In this document: piece by piece, positions 35,187-45,240 of the stretch
Numbering within the stretch: position 1 is the stretch's first letter
How the letters are laid out: each line of letters starts with the position of its first letter
Origin: Sophora flavescens
Lineage: Eukaryota; Streptophyta; Magnoliopsida; Fabales; Fabaceae
NCBI GenBank assembly: GCA_030762895.1
Contig: CM061068.1
Location: 80,935,228 to 80,999,227 of the forward strand
Reading direction: 5' to 3'
DNA length: 64,000 nucleotides
Position numbers and translations under genes: made by a program
The notes under the pieces: model-generated
The model's input: the letters and a program-made list of their open reading frames with translations, nothing else
Databases searched by the model: none
Told to the model about the DNA's origin: nothing

Positions 35187-36150
35187 TAGAAAAGAGAGAA
35201 GAGAAGCAGAAGAATGTTCGGAGGGGAATGCGAATGGAAAGGAAATATATAAAGAGAGAGCAAAAGGAAAAGGAAGGAAAAAGTTGAAACGAAAAAGGAA
35301 TTTGGAGAGAAACGGAAGAAGAAGGAGAAGAGTGAGAAATGAAAAGATTTTTCAGAGGGAAATTGTTGAGAGACAGCAATATTTTAACTAAGTGGATGGG
35401 AGGTCGGAATAGGTGGGGCCGGAATTGGATTTTTGGAGGGAGGGTTTTTTTGGTGGTTTGACCATGTTACCCTTTGGGATTTGTGAGAAATACGGTTGAG
35501 TCCGTTGTACTGCTATGGGATTATTTTGTACTGCACGCCACGTAGGACCGTGTTTGGTTTGGCGGCAACGACCATTGCGCATTGCCGCATTGCTTTTGTG
35601 TTCGTCAAACGTGGCGTGATAGCGTCGCGAACGGGGATATCTTGTTGATTGATATATAATAGCTTTGTTTTCTTCTTCTGGTGAAGCTTCCGGCTGGTCA
35701 AAGAACGTAAGTAAGAGCTGTGTTTCGAAGTTTGGAAACAACGTTAATCATGAGAAATGGGTGACGCAATTGCTGATTTGTTGGCTTCTTTAATATGAAT
35801 AGGAATATTACGTATAAGCTACACGGAAAAAACTCATAAAATCAATTTATCTATAAAATGAGTACATAAAAATGCATTGACCTTGTATAGATTTCAAGTC
35901 ACTAAATAATTTATAAGTACATATACTTTATTTTATTTACTTTAGAGTCAAATCAGATATAATGCTATACAAATATTTTGTATATGAGCTTTTAAATTTA
36001 GAATATATAAAATTATAAAATAAAAGAAGAAAAAATATTAAAATTTATAATGGGGGATTTGCGAACAGGTTGGCATGAAGCACGGCACGTGACCCACGTG
36101 CTTTTTTACCTGATAAAATCTTTTATAATAGTATATATATATATATATAT
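35187..36150. other. Upstream/leader region of the copper ATPase gene
   Basis: On the minus strand the first 200 bases upstream of the ATG are CT-rich (35187-35390), a likely 5' leader. A TATA-like TATATATCA (minus) lies near 35651-35660, about 470 bp from the start. The rest is spacer. The open frame at 35388-35741 has no recognisable family and is not called. A TA microsatellite at 36129-36150 ends the interval. Confidence 0.4.
36086..36100. promoter_or_regulatory. Paired G-box motifs
   Basis: Two CACGTG palindromes at 36086-36091 and 36095-36100, separated by three bases (context GGCACGTGACCCACGTGC), lie about 0.9 kb upstream of the copper ATPase start. G-boxes bind bZIP and bHLH factors, and GGCACGTGAC matches the ABRE-like core. 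Function here is inference. Confidence 0.4.
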
Positions 36151-36213
36151 TGGGTTTTTCAAGATATTCTCCGCATGCAACTTGCAGAGACTAATCCCTC
36201 GAGGTACTGGACT

Positions 36214-38027
36214 TAGAGATGACAAAACAGACTACTAGGCCCGTGACGGGCCGACCCTATACAGGTTCGGGCCAAAAAAGCCCGGATGTAATTCGGGCTA
36301 TAAAAAATGTACCCTAGCCCGACCCTATATGGGCTATAGGCTTGTTCGGGCGGCCCGGTTCTATGTTCAGGATTATAATTTTGCTCCTAATTTCATCTAT
36401 TAATCCCCATTTTCTTTGACCAAATTTTTTTTCCGCATAAAACAATAAGAAGCTTATTAAAACTATATACGCTGCAATTGGATATTACATTCTTTTTTTT
36501 TTTTCTCTTCATAAACACATGATAATGGTCAAAAGGACAATGAATCAATCAAACACAGGAAATATCATACTATCAAAGAGTGATGATAATGTGTGGTTCT
36601 CCACACTACCCTGAAGAAGTTCATGCGGTATGTTCCTTCTGCATAGTGGAAGGTTCACAATATGCTCTATTAATAAATTGGATTTAACGTGCATATATAT
36701 GGACCATAAGGTAGGGACTTTTGTGTGCGTATGGTTTGAGTGATACTGTCTGTTGGCAAAATGATCCATTTGTCCATCATCCATCCAGTCCATCCATGAG
36801 AAAATCCATCTAATCCATCCATTTATAAAAAAATTATATAAATGGATTGGATGGATTGGATTATTCTTTTAGTGGATGGTTTATGATCCATCCAATATTT
36901 TTTAAAATCCATTGGACCAACAATCAAAAATGTAATGGATCAACTATTATCCATTCCAAAACCAATTTATTTTTTTCATATTATTTTTCACCCAATAAAA
37001 AAAACCTCTATTTGTAACAAAAAAAAAAATACTCCATCTAAATTTCTCTTCCGTTCCCTATTATTTTTTCTTCACTATTTTTTATTTTATTTATCTACTT
37101 TTTTTATTTTTTGTCACATTAAGTATTAACTAATTAATTGTTCTCAAGTACCAGTTGTAGTCCACGTTATCATGTACATTTTATTTTTTCGTTGCCTTTT
37201 TTTTTTGCTAAGAAACTTCAAAAAAAAAAGTATTAACTAATTGAAAGCACAGAAAGTCGTAACAAATTTCGTAAAACAATAACATGGAACGTTGTGGCAA
37301 AATAACTTTTGTCGATGCACATAATTAATAACTCCCATATAATAATAGAAAAATGACCGTGATACAAAATAGTCGTGAGATAGAGTGGAGAGAGTAAAGA
37401 AAGAGAGTATGAAAAAAGGGAGAGAGAGAGAAAGGGTAGAGAGAAGAAGAAAGAGGAGAGCGAGGGTGAGATAGGGATAATATTTTAATTTTTTTTACAA
37501 ATTATTTTATTTTTAAAAATATTTTATGGATGGATAAAAGAGATATAAAATTATTTAATTTCTTAAAATAAATTTTAGTGGATGGATTGGATATCCATCC
37601 ATGAAAAGTTGTTAATGGATGGATCGGATGGATTTTATTTAATGGATCATGGATGGATTTGATTTTTTTTAATCAATTTTTAATGGATTATAATGGATTA
37701 ATGGATTGTTTTTAATCCATCCGTTAAGATCCGAATAAAAATTTATCCGATCCATCCATTTGCCACCCTTAAATACTGTCAGTGAGTTTTACGTTTTGGA
37801 CTTGTTTGGGTCATTTGACAAAAAAAATTTAACTATTAATAAGATTTAATTTTTTATGACTATACAATAAAAAGAATTAAATATTTTAAATTGATCGGGC
37901 TCGGGCTTCATCGGACCGAGCCAAAAAGACCCGGAAATAATCCGGGCTCAAATTTCATAATCCAAGCCCTATGATTTATCGGGCTTATTCGACTCAACCC
38001 GTTCGGGGCGGCCCATTTTGCCAGCTA
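36214..38027. mobile_element. Outer hAT-type element inside the SINE
   Basis: The ends TAGAGATGACAAAACAGAC and (inverted) TAGCTGGCAAAATGGGCC are degenerate forms of the TAGGGGTGGCAAAAC terminus. The flanks ACTGGACT (36206-36213) and ACTGGAGA (38028-38035) agree at six of eight positions. Subterminal GGCCCG/CGGGCC-rich blocks occur at both ends (36238-36360 and 37895-38020). No transposase. A second hAT element lies within. Confidence 0.7.
36751..37772. mobile_element. Inner hAT-type element nested in the outer hAT
   Basis: Flanked by a perfect 8-bp duplication ATACTGTC (36743-36750 and 37773-37780). The ends are TGTTGGCAAAATGATCCATT and (inverted) TTAAGGGTGGCAAATGGATG. Long subterminal arrays of GGATGGATTGGAT/ATCCATCCA motifs at both ends are inverted relative to each other. 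About 1022 bp, AT-rich centre, no transposase. Confidence 0.85.
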
Positions 38028-38102
38028 ACTGGAGAGAGATCGAATCCTTGACCACTTGCTTAAAGGACCCAAACCAGTTACTACTTGAACCAACCACATG
38101 TT

Positions 38103-38104
<2 letters not shown>

Positions 38105-38156
<52 letters not shown>
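38105..38156. repeat. AT dinucleotide microsatellite
   Basis: A run of about 50 bases of alternating TA next to the split SINE. The shorter TA tract at 36129-36150 is probably the other part of the same pre-insertion site. Confidence 0.95.
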
Positions 38157-38159
<3 letters not shown>

Positions 38160-38888
38160 TTTTTGATAAAAGATTATATATTATATAAATATATGCAATT
38201 CCACCTTGGATTTGTTTATGTCGTGGCTAACGTTATCATTATATGTTGGATTCTTTAATACCATTCAATAGTACAATATATTGAAGTGATTAACTCCTTT
38301 TTTAAATGAGTTTTTATTATATTAATATATATTTTTTATAACAAAGGGAGAAAATTAGAAGAGTCACCAGCATCTCTTCCGAGAGCTAATCCTAGCAAAG
38401 GAAAAATCTGATCTATATAAACAATGTCAAAAGAACTAATAATTTATCACTTTTTATTTTATATTATTTTAAGTAATTTTATATTTTAATGATACAATTG
38501 TTTTTTTTTAGGAATTAATGATACAATTATTAAAAGTTCACTAAATGGATCTTACAAATTATCTCACATGTATTTTGTGTTTTTTGATTTTCAAAGGAAG
38601 GTATATCTTTTATATTTTTTCTTTCTCTTTTTTTGTTGGTGATTCAAATGCAAGAATCGGTTATTTCTATAAACAGTCGTCAATATATATGGTCTTCATG
38701 TTAACTTGCTCCACTAATACAACCTAACAAGAACTTGTCCAAAAATTGTTGGGCAAGTCTTAGTTGCTCTAAGTATCCATTCTAACGGAAAGTGAGGAAA
38801 AAAAATCCGGATGAAAGTTGGCTTCGATCGAATAGATCAATAAAAAAATTAGATTAAATTAAGAAAGAAATTAGTAATCAGCATCTTA
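38157..38888. other. AT-rich spacer, nothing recognised
   Basis: No coding or repeat element with clear ends is visible. The 60-aa open frame at 38545-38727 has no supporting features. Confidence 0.4.
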
Positions 38889-38903
38889 AGAACACTAGTT
38901 AAG

Positions 38904-39695
38904 GGTTATTTGCGTCGCTAGTTTGAGTTTTGCTGCATCAAGAGCACATTCAACGCAAGGTATGTTTTTCTCTTCTTTTGTGAGAGCTATGCTTTTCAGG
39001 AGTATTATGTTTTTCTCTCCGCTCGTGAGAGCTGTGTTTTTCTCTACATTTGTGAGAGTCTATCATTGCTGGATGAAGAAGTTAAAGGAATTGTTTTTCT
39101 CTATTTCTCTCCATTTTTTATTGGTAGGTTCTGGTTCCCAGGCCTGCCAGAAGCTATAAGTATCCTTAGTTGGAACTGTCGAGGCATGGTAACCTGTGTG
39201 CAGTTTCTATCCACAAATACCTTGTTTGGTGTTATTGGTCATACGTGTTTTGTTGTTTTCTCTTTTTAATTTTGGTTTTTTTTAGTTTATGCAAATAAAG
39301 TCGATGACAATTGACAGTGCATTGAGCCTTTCTTGCAGGTAGATCGAACCATCGACTTCGATCACAATTTACATGATGAGGGAGGATATTTCTTCAAAGC
39401 TAAATTTTATAGTTACTCTCCTAGACTCCATGTGCAAAAGGAGGAAGTCACAGGTCTCCTTCAAGGGGACCAAGCTAATTATAAGGCTGTTTTTTTCAAA
39501 TTGTATGAGTCTTTATCATCTTATGTTAACAACTCTTTGGTAGAGTTTGATAGGAGGAAACTCCATGTAGTTTCTCACTCTTTGTTAGGGGTGGCTACAT
39601 ATATTACTATTCTCCAAGTTCGTGATGATATTATCGAATGTATTGTGTTTTCCGTTATTAATCAAATTGCTTAACTTTTTCTTTGTAAAAAAAAA
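38904..39695 (+). mobile_element. Internally deleted LINE derivative with target duplication
   Basis: Bounded by AGAACACTAGTTAAG (38889-38903) and AGAGCACTAGTTAAG (39696-39710), a 15-bp duplication with one mismatch, and ending in a poly(A) run at 39687-39696. The 5' part has three imperfect TATGTTTTTCTCT...GTGAGAG repeats (about 38958-39060), like the monomers of an L1 5' UTR. Then comes SILSWNCRGM (about 39157-39187), the opening block of a LINE ORF2 endonuclease. The 3' part encodes an RNase H-like (RVT_3) remnant. Most of ORF2, including the reverse transcriptase, is missing, so it must have been moved in trans. Confidence 0.7.
39333..39674 (+). pseudogene. RNase H-like (RVT_3) domain of the deleted LINE
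   Basis: An open frame of 113 codons. GGYFFKAKFYSYSPRLHVQK and EVTGLLQG resemble the RVT_3 plant RNase H-like domain of non-LTR elements, where the first strand is followed by the Glu-containing EAE/EVTGL helix. The C-terminal VSHSLLGVAT fits the last helix (AHSLAKVA). Catalytic residues cannot be confirmed. The frame is continuous to its stop codon, with no internal stops. Confidence 0.55.
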
Positions 39696-39710
39696 AGAGC
39701 ACTAGTTAAG

Positions 39711-40620
39711 AAATTAAAAAGATAAATTCTTATGAAAAAAATTAGTATAATCAATATATTGAGATGTTGAATTTTTTGTTATCTAATAAAACATTATCCA
39801 TTTTTTATTCCTTAGTCAGTCCCTTAGCAAGAGTCTTAAATTAATTAAATTGATTCAATTTAGTTTAAATTCATTTGTCAAATATAATTAGATATGCTTA
39901 ATTAAATTTGATTTTTATTGATTTGAAATATGATTTTAGTATTTGTAAATTTGGTAGCTCAACTAGGCCACTTGATTTTTAAATAATATTTACATATAAT
40001 ATTTGAAGGCTTTGCATATCATTTAGTCGTTGTTCTTAAATTTTCCCCCCTTTCTCACTTTGTTATACCTCACATTAATTAATTAATTATGAGTCAAAAA
40101 AAAAATTACCTCACATTAATTAGACCACCCTTAGTAGAGTTAGCAAAATGGACTATTCAATTTGACCCGATCGAAAGAGGCATATAGGGTTATCTCAAAA
40201 CAGCGTTGTTTTGAGGTGATTAACTTTTTCATACTTTAAAACGATGTCATTTGACTTAAGAAGGGGGAAAGAAAGAAGCAATTGGCCTGAACCCAACTAC
40301 ACTAGCTCATCCCGAACCCAAACTTAATAAAGACTTTATCGATTTGGAGAACAAAAACCCAAAAAAAATTGGGTCTAAATTTTGCCTCTGAGACCATTGG
40401 TTTTGATTGTAAAATTTGACTAAACTCAAAACTCCAATCCCTAACTATTTTCCACCATTGTTCTTTCTTGCATCGCTAATAACTTCAACTTATACTTTGT
40501 GTTTTCGACTTTTAGTAATGAAACTTGATAACTCCTTAATTGTTAAGTTGATTGTATATCTGTGTTTATCCTCATTCGACGTTAGGGTCAATAGCCCGCT
40601 TCGATAAATAGTTTTTCTTG
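39711..40620. other. AT-rich spacer, nothing recognised
   Basis: No coding or mobile element is supported. The open frame at 40416-40607 has no recognisable features. Confidence 0.4.
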
Positions 40621-40770
40621 TTTTTATGAGTAGGGAAAATACAAACTAAGGCCTTAGCCTAACAATGCCAGAAGCATCAGCTAAAACAACTAAACAAAGT
40701 TGAGAGGGACAAATATCCCAAACCACAAAATCTTGATCCGAAGATGCACCCTGCTTGACCAACCGATATG
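40621..40770 (-). pseudogene. Possible 3' end of a LINE on the minus strand
   Basis: Minus-strand translation (VVWDICPSQL...LADASGIVRLRP, ending in a stop near 40640) resembles the C-terminal tail seen in plant LINE/RNase H-type proteins. It is cut at 40771 by the Sirevirus LTR. This is weak evidence, based on a short segment. Confidence 0.3.
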
Positions 40771-42136
40771 TGTTAAGTCTCTAAAATGTCTGATGTGCAT
40801 TTCCCTAAGTTTTGATGAGAACTAAACATTGGTTAATGATTTAATTAACCTTCATATTGGTTGGTAACCTGTCTATCTAGTGTGCAGATTAAGACTGTAA
40901 GAATCATCTATCTGCTCATAAGTGACTACCTGTCTGGATAAGCGAAAGTCAACCTGTCTGTTGATTATGATTATTGACTTATTTCAAGATACGTCTTCAA
41001 ACTGTCTCCCCATGAGTTCCTACACTTGTCCGAGGTTACTCGTTGAAGAATCAAGGACCAAACAAGCTTTTGTTGGTTGTCCCATCAGAAAGAGACTTGA
41101 AGCCTTCTCTCTTACTCGGTCTCACGCCTATCAAGAAAAGTCAGAAGTTACTCTCTCAAGCAACCTCGGTTATCAGAACCAAAGACCAGTTAAAGAATGC
41201 TTCCAACATGCTTTATTCCCTAGTATCTCTGGTCCTTGCACAAAAAGGGAATTGTACTCAGCAAAGTACAAAAAGCTCTCTGCACAACTCTGATATGGCT
41301 GTATCACGATGCATAAAGCCATGATCCTTTATGTTAGAGTACAACCAACGTTCCTATTGTATTAATGGCTGCCCAGAAATACTCTATTGCATTTAATGAA
41401 GTTCTGCTTGAAGCCAACATCTGAGGGAATGTCTCTAACGGATCCTAAATGCTTGAAGACCATAAATACAGAAGTCATTGAAGATGAAGTATAGAGAATA
41501 CACATAGCATTAAAGAGCCATTACTCTGCTCATTAATATCTTCATTCTTTCATTATGTATTCTTCAATCATTTGAAGTTATTACGCAGACTTTCCTAAGC
41601 TTTACATTTAAACCACTCTGAGTGTTAGTGAAAGATCTGTCTGTCTGAAGTTGTATTTATTACAAACCAAATCTCTCAAACAAACCTGAGTAAGACTGAA
41701 GAGGCTAAGTGTGCAAAGAATACTTGTCTTGGAGCCTGAAGATGCTAGGTGTGCAAAGAATACTTGTCTTGGAGCCTGAAGAGGCTAGGTGTGCAAACAA
41801 TACTTGGAGTGTAACCTGATCAGTTATATTGGATAAAACTTGGTGCTGCCAAGGACTGGACGTAGCTCTTTGATTTGAAGAGTGAACCAGGATAAATAGT
41901 TGTGTCAATATCTCTTTCCTTATAAACTCTTTAGTTACCTTAGTTTTCTTATCCGTTTTTCAAGTGGTGTGTTTGTCTAAGTCACTGTTAAAATTTCATC
42001 AGACAGGTCACCTGTCTGTCCTATATCTTTCCACTCGTCTGAACCAAGTTTCTGTATGCGAAAAGATTTCAACTTTGTTTAAATTATGATAAACACAATT
42101 CAACCCCCCTTCTCGTGTTTATAGTTGTCTATTTCA
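40771..42136 (+). repeat. Sirevirus 5' LTR (1366 bp)
   Basis: Begins TGTTAAGTCTCTAAAATG and ends TGTCTATTTCA. The same start recurs at 52977 (3' LTR) and 43377 (solo LTR). A CATAAATAC TATA-like motif lies at about 41461. A tandem repeat of about 40-48 bp (GGAGCCTGAAGAGGCTAGGTG type, three copies) occupies about 41698-41815. Confidence 0.9.
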
Positions 42137-42138
42137 GT

Positions 42139-42150
42139 TGGTATCAGAGC
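42139..42150 (+). other. Sirevirus primer-binding site
   Basis: TGGTATCAGAGC, two bases after the 5' LTR, is the standard plant copia primer-binding site complementary to the 3' end of initiator methionine tRNA. Confidence 0.9.
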
Positions 42151-42201
42151 TCAGCCTCTGGGTTGAGCATCTAACAGTGTAGATGTAAAAGGTTCTGAAG
42201 A

Positions 42202-43376
42202 ATGGACATGACTGCCGGAGCTAGTTCAAGTGGAAGTCACCAGACCGAAGGAGCTTCCCTAACCAGACCTCCTTACTTAAATGGAGAAAACCATAACTAT
42301 TAGAAAGATAGATTTCAATGGTTCATTCTATCTACAAACTCTGATCTTTGGGATATCATTACAGATGGTCCATTCATTCCCAAGAATGATGATGACACTG
42401 ACAAACCAAAAGCTCAGTGGACTACTGGAGAAAACACAAAATGGGAGCTGAACCACAAAGCTAGGTATAACATCATTTGTGCTCTCGATCCTGAGGAGTT
42501 TGAGAATGTATGTGCTTGTGACTCTGCCAAAGAAATATGGGACACTTTAGCTGTCACACATGAAGGAACAACCAAAGTCAAAGAGTCAGAGATTGACATA
42601 CTTGTTAGAAAGTATGAACTGTTTGTCATGGAGGAAGGAGAATATGTTGCTCAAATGATAGGAAGACTTCAAACTATAGTCAACAGTTTAAAATCTCTTG
42701 GCAAAGTCTATACCAATGCTGAGAAGGTTGAAAAGATTCCGAGAAGTCTACCTAAACAGTGGAGACCTTTGGTCACTGCTATCTCTCAAGCCAAGGATCT
42801 CACTACCTTGACTATCGATGAACTTTTTAGAACACTCACTGTTCATGAGCAAGAACTTGGAGATGAAGTTGCACCAAAGAAGGGCAAGTCAATTGCTCTG
42901 AAAGTTGATCAAAAGTCAGCAAAAGTTTCTAAGGCTCTAAAGGCAGACGAGTCATCCAGTGATGCTGACCTGTCTGAACACAGGGATTATGAGAGTGGTG
43001 AACAATTGTCTCTCCTGACTAGGAAGATAAGGCTTCTCCTACAGAAAAAGAAGTTCAAGAGGGATAAGCCATTCAGAAGGTTCAACAAGGACAAGAACTT
43101 CAAAGAATCCACTCCAACAGACAAAAGTCCAATTGTCTGCTATAAGTGCAAGAAGCCTAGTCACATCAAGGCTGAATGTCCTCAACTCAAGAAGGCCCCT
43201 TTTAAGAAATTCTTCAAGAAGAAGAAGAAAGGAATGATGGCTACTTGGGAGGATCTGGAGTCAACATCTTCTGATGAAGAAACAGAGGAATAAGCCAATC
43301 TTTGTTTGATGCCCACACTGACTCAGACTCAGACGATGAGATGTCCTCAACAGGACAAAGAAAACACCACTGGTGG
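42202..43376 (+). pseudogene. Sirevirus gag, nonsense-mutated
   Basis: Frame from the ATG at 42202. One TAG stop lies at about 42301-42303, after which the same frame runs to 43293. A UBN2/gag-type region (AKEIWDTL at about 42523, ESEIDILVRKYELF at about 42586) is followed by a Lys-rich segment. A CCHC zinc knuckle CYKCKKPSHIKAEC follows at about 43138-43179 (CX2CX4HX4C). An acidic end (DSDSDDE) leads toward the protease. The reading is cut at 43377 by a solo LTR. Confidence 0.8.
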
Positions 43377-43545
43377 TGTTAAGTCTCTAAAATGTCTGAT
43401 GTGCATTTTCCTAAGTTTTGATGAGAACTAAACATTGGTTAATAATTTAATTAACCTTCATATTGGTTGCTAACCTGTCTATCGAGTGTGCAGATTAAAT
43501 GATAGAATCATCCGTCCAACGCAAGTGATTAAAATGCATGTCCAA

Positions 43546-44787
43546 TGATGTGTTGATTCCGGCAAGTGTACCGGATTCGTTGCCAAGTATTAAAAAGATC
43601 GATCCCACAGGGACCGTGATCTCAAACCACAACTAATTTTTAAATCGATAAAACTGGACTGTATAAAAAAGATTTTGAAAAGGTTTTGATTTTTGAAATA
43701 AGAATCAAGTAACAATCAAATTCAATATCGCAATTAAACAAAACAGGAAATCAATTTCAAATTGGGGGTTTTTCAAATTCAAAGTGATTCAAAGGAATTG
43801 GGATACCACAAAACTGTTTATGTAACTGAATCGACTCCTCTCCTTGTTAATTACCAAAATTTGTTTTGAAGGCGAATTTGTCCTAAATTAGCTAATGCTC
43901 CCTCTCGGGTTACAAAAACTGTGCCCGATTAAAACAATAGGGATCAAATTGAAAACAAATCGGAATTAACAAGAAATCAAAATCAATACATCACCATAAA
44001 CAAGTTTTGGGCATAGCCCCAATTCCTAGAAACTAGACTACTACTCAAGCATTGCCATGACTGTAGCAAGCTTGATTGAAAATAACACAAAGAGAAAACA
44101 AAACCTAAGAGAAGAGGAGGAGAAGAAGAAGAGAATTCCTGAATTTTTCTAAGGTAAACAACCCACCAAAAGTGCCCAGATTCAAGCTCCTAGGTCCTAT
44201 TTATAAGATTGGGCAATTTGAATCCTAGACCAATACAAAAACCAGATCAATTCAGTTGTTGAAGATCCATGGAATGCGCGTCACGGTCGTGATGGCCATC
44301 ACGGCCTGGCCGTGACAGCTTCTGCCTTGAAAGATGCTTCTCTGAGTGGTCTGTCACGGCCGTGACCACCATCACGGCCTGGTCGTGACATATTCTGACT
44401 TGTGGGGGTCTGGCTCAGTATGCATGTCACGACCGTGATCGGCATCACGGCCTGACCGTGATGGGCATCACGGCCTAGCCATGACAGGTTCTGACTTGAC
44501 CATTCTTCATTTTCAGCTTCACTTGATCACGGCCGTGATGGGCATCACGGCCTGGCCGTGATCAGCTCTGTTTGCCCCATTTTCTTGGCTTCCAAGCTCC
44601 ATCTTCATGCCAGCTTCAACACGACTGATCCTGAGCAATTTAGTCTTAGATTCCTGCACACATGCACCACAAAACCACCTTACTCGTTCTAAGGTGAAAT
44701 TAACAAATAATCAAATAAAATAAGCCTAAGCTATATGAAAATGCATGTAAAATGTCATGGAAATATGAGGTGAAATCACACTCATCA
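43546..44787 (-). mobile_element. Athila-type solo LTR (reverse) inside the Sirevirus solo LTR
   Basis: On the minus strand it begins TGATGAGTGTGATTTCACC, identical to the start of the Athila LTR at 53757, and ends GGAATCAACACATCA. It is flanked by the perfect 5-bp duplication TCCAA (43541-43545 and 44788-44792). Length 1242 bp. It contains several palindromic TCACGGCC/GGCCGTGA units at about 44278-44565, a polymorphic block also present in the other Athila LTR. Confidence 0.9.
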
Positions 44788-45240
44788 TCCAACACTGTTG
44801 TGATAGAAGCTCACGTCCAACACTGTAGTGATAGAAGCTCACATCCAACACAAGTGATAGAAGCTCACGTCCAACACTAAAGTGATGAAAGCCAACATCC
44901 ACTAAAGTGATGAAAGTCAGCGTCCACTAAAGTAAAATCCAGTGTCCACTAAAGTGATGAAAGCCAGCGTCCACTAAAGTGATGAAAGCCAGCATCTACT
45001 TAGGTGACAGAGGCACTCGTCTACTAAAGTAACACAAGCGCTCGTCTACTGAAGTGAAAGAAGCGCTTGTCCACTAAAGTAACAGAAGCGTTCGTCCACT
45101 GAAGTGACAGAAGCGCTCGTCCACTAAAGTAACAGAAGCGCTCGTCCACTGAAGTGACAGAAGCGCTCGTCCACTAAAGTAACAGAAGCGGTCATCCACT
45201 AAAGTGGCATATGGAGCTCGTCTACTAGGATTACGTTCTT
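44788..45240 (+). repeat. Minisatellite, unit about 24-27 bp
   Basis: About 18-20 imperfect head-to-tail copies of a GTCCACTAAAGTGAYRGAAGC-type unit. They drift from GATAGAAGCTCACGTCCAACAC at the left to CAGAAGCGCTCGTCCACT at the right, where a two-unit higher-order alternation (GAAGTGACAG/AAAGTAACAG) appears. Two copies left of 43546 show that the Athila solo LTR landed inside this array. Confidence 0.85.

Larger units (their letters stand above)
36151..38104 (-). mobile_element. SINE split by an hAT insertion
   Basis: Read on the minus strand, 38104-38028 is a SINE head related to the one at 14037: CCAACATGTGGTTGG, box A-like GGTTCAAGTAGT (38091-38080), AAGCAAGTGG, and box B-like GGATTCGATC (38047-38038). 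The tail continues on the far side of the hAT element at 36213-36151 (GGGATTAGTCTCTGCAAG). The SINE sits between AT microsatellites at 36129-36150 and 38105-38156, so it probably landed in an AT tract. Confidence 0.7.

Noticed and set aside
35388..35741. 117-aa minus-strand frame upstream of the copper ATPase
   Set aside because: No domain, no splice support, and composition like surrounding spacer. Another frame overlaps it.
44788..45240. Regular short repeats resembling a CRISPR array
   Set aside because: The repeats are contiguous and drift gradually with no unique spacers. The setting is a plant LTR, so this is a minisatellite.
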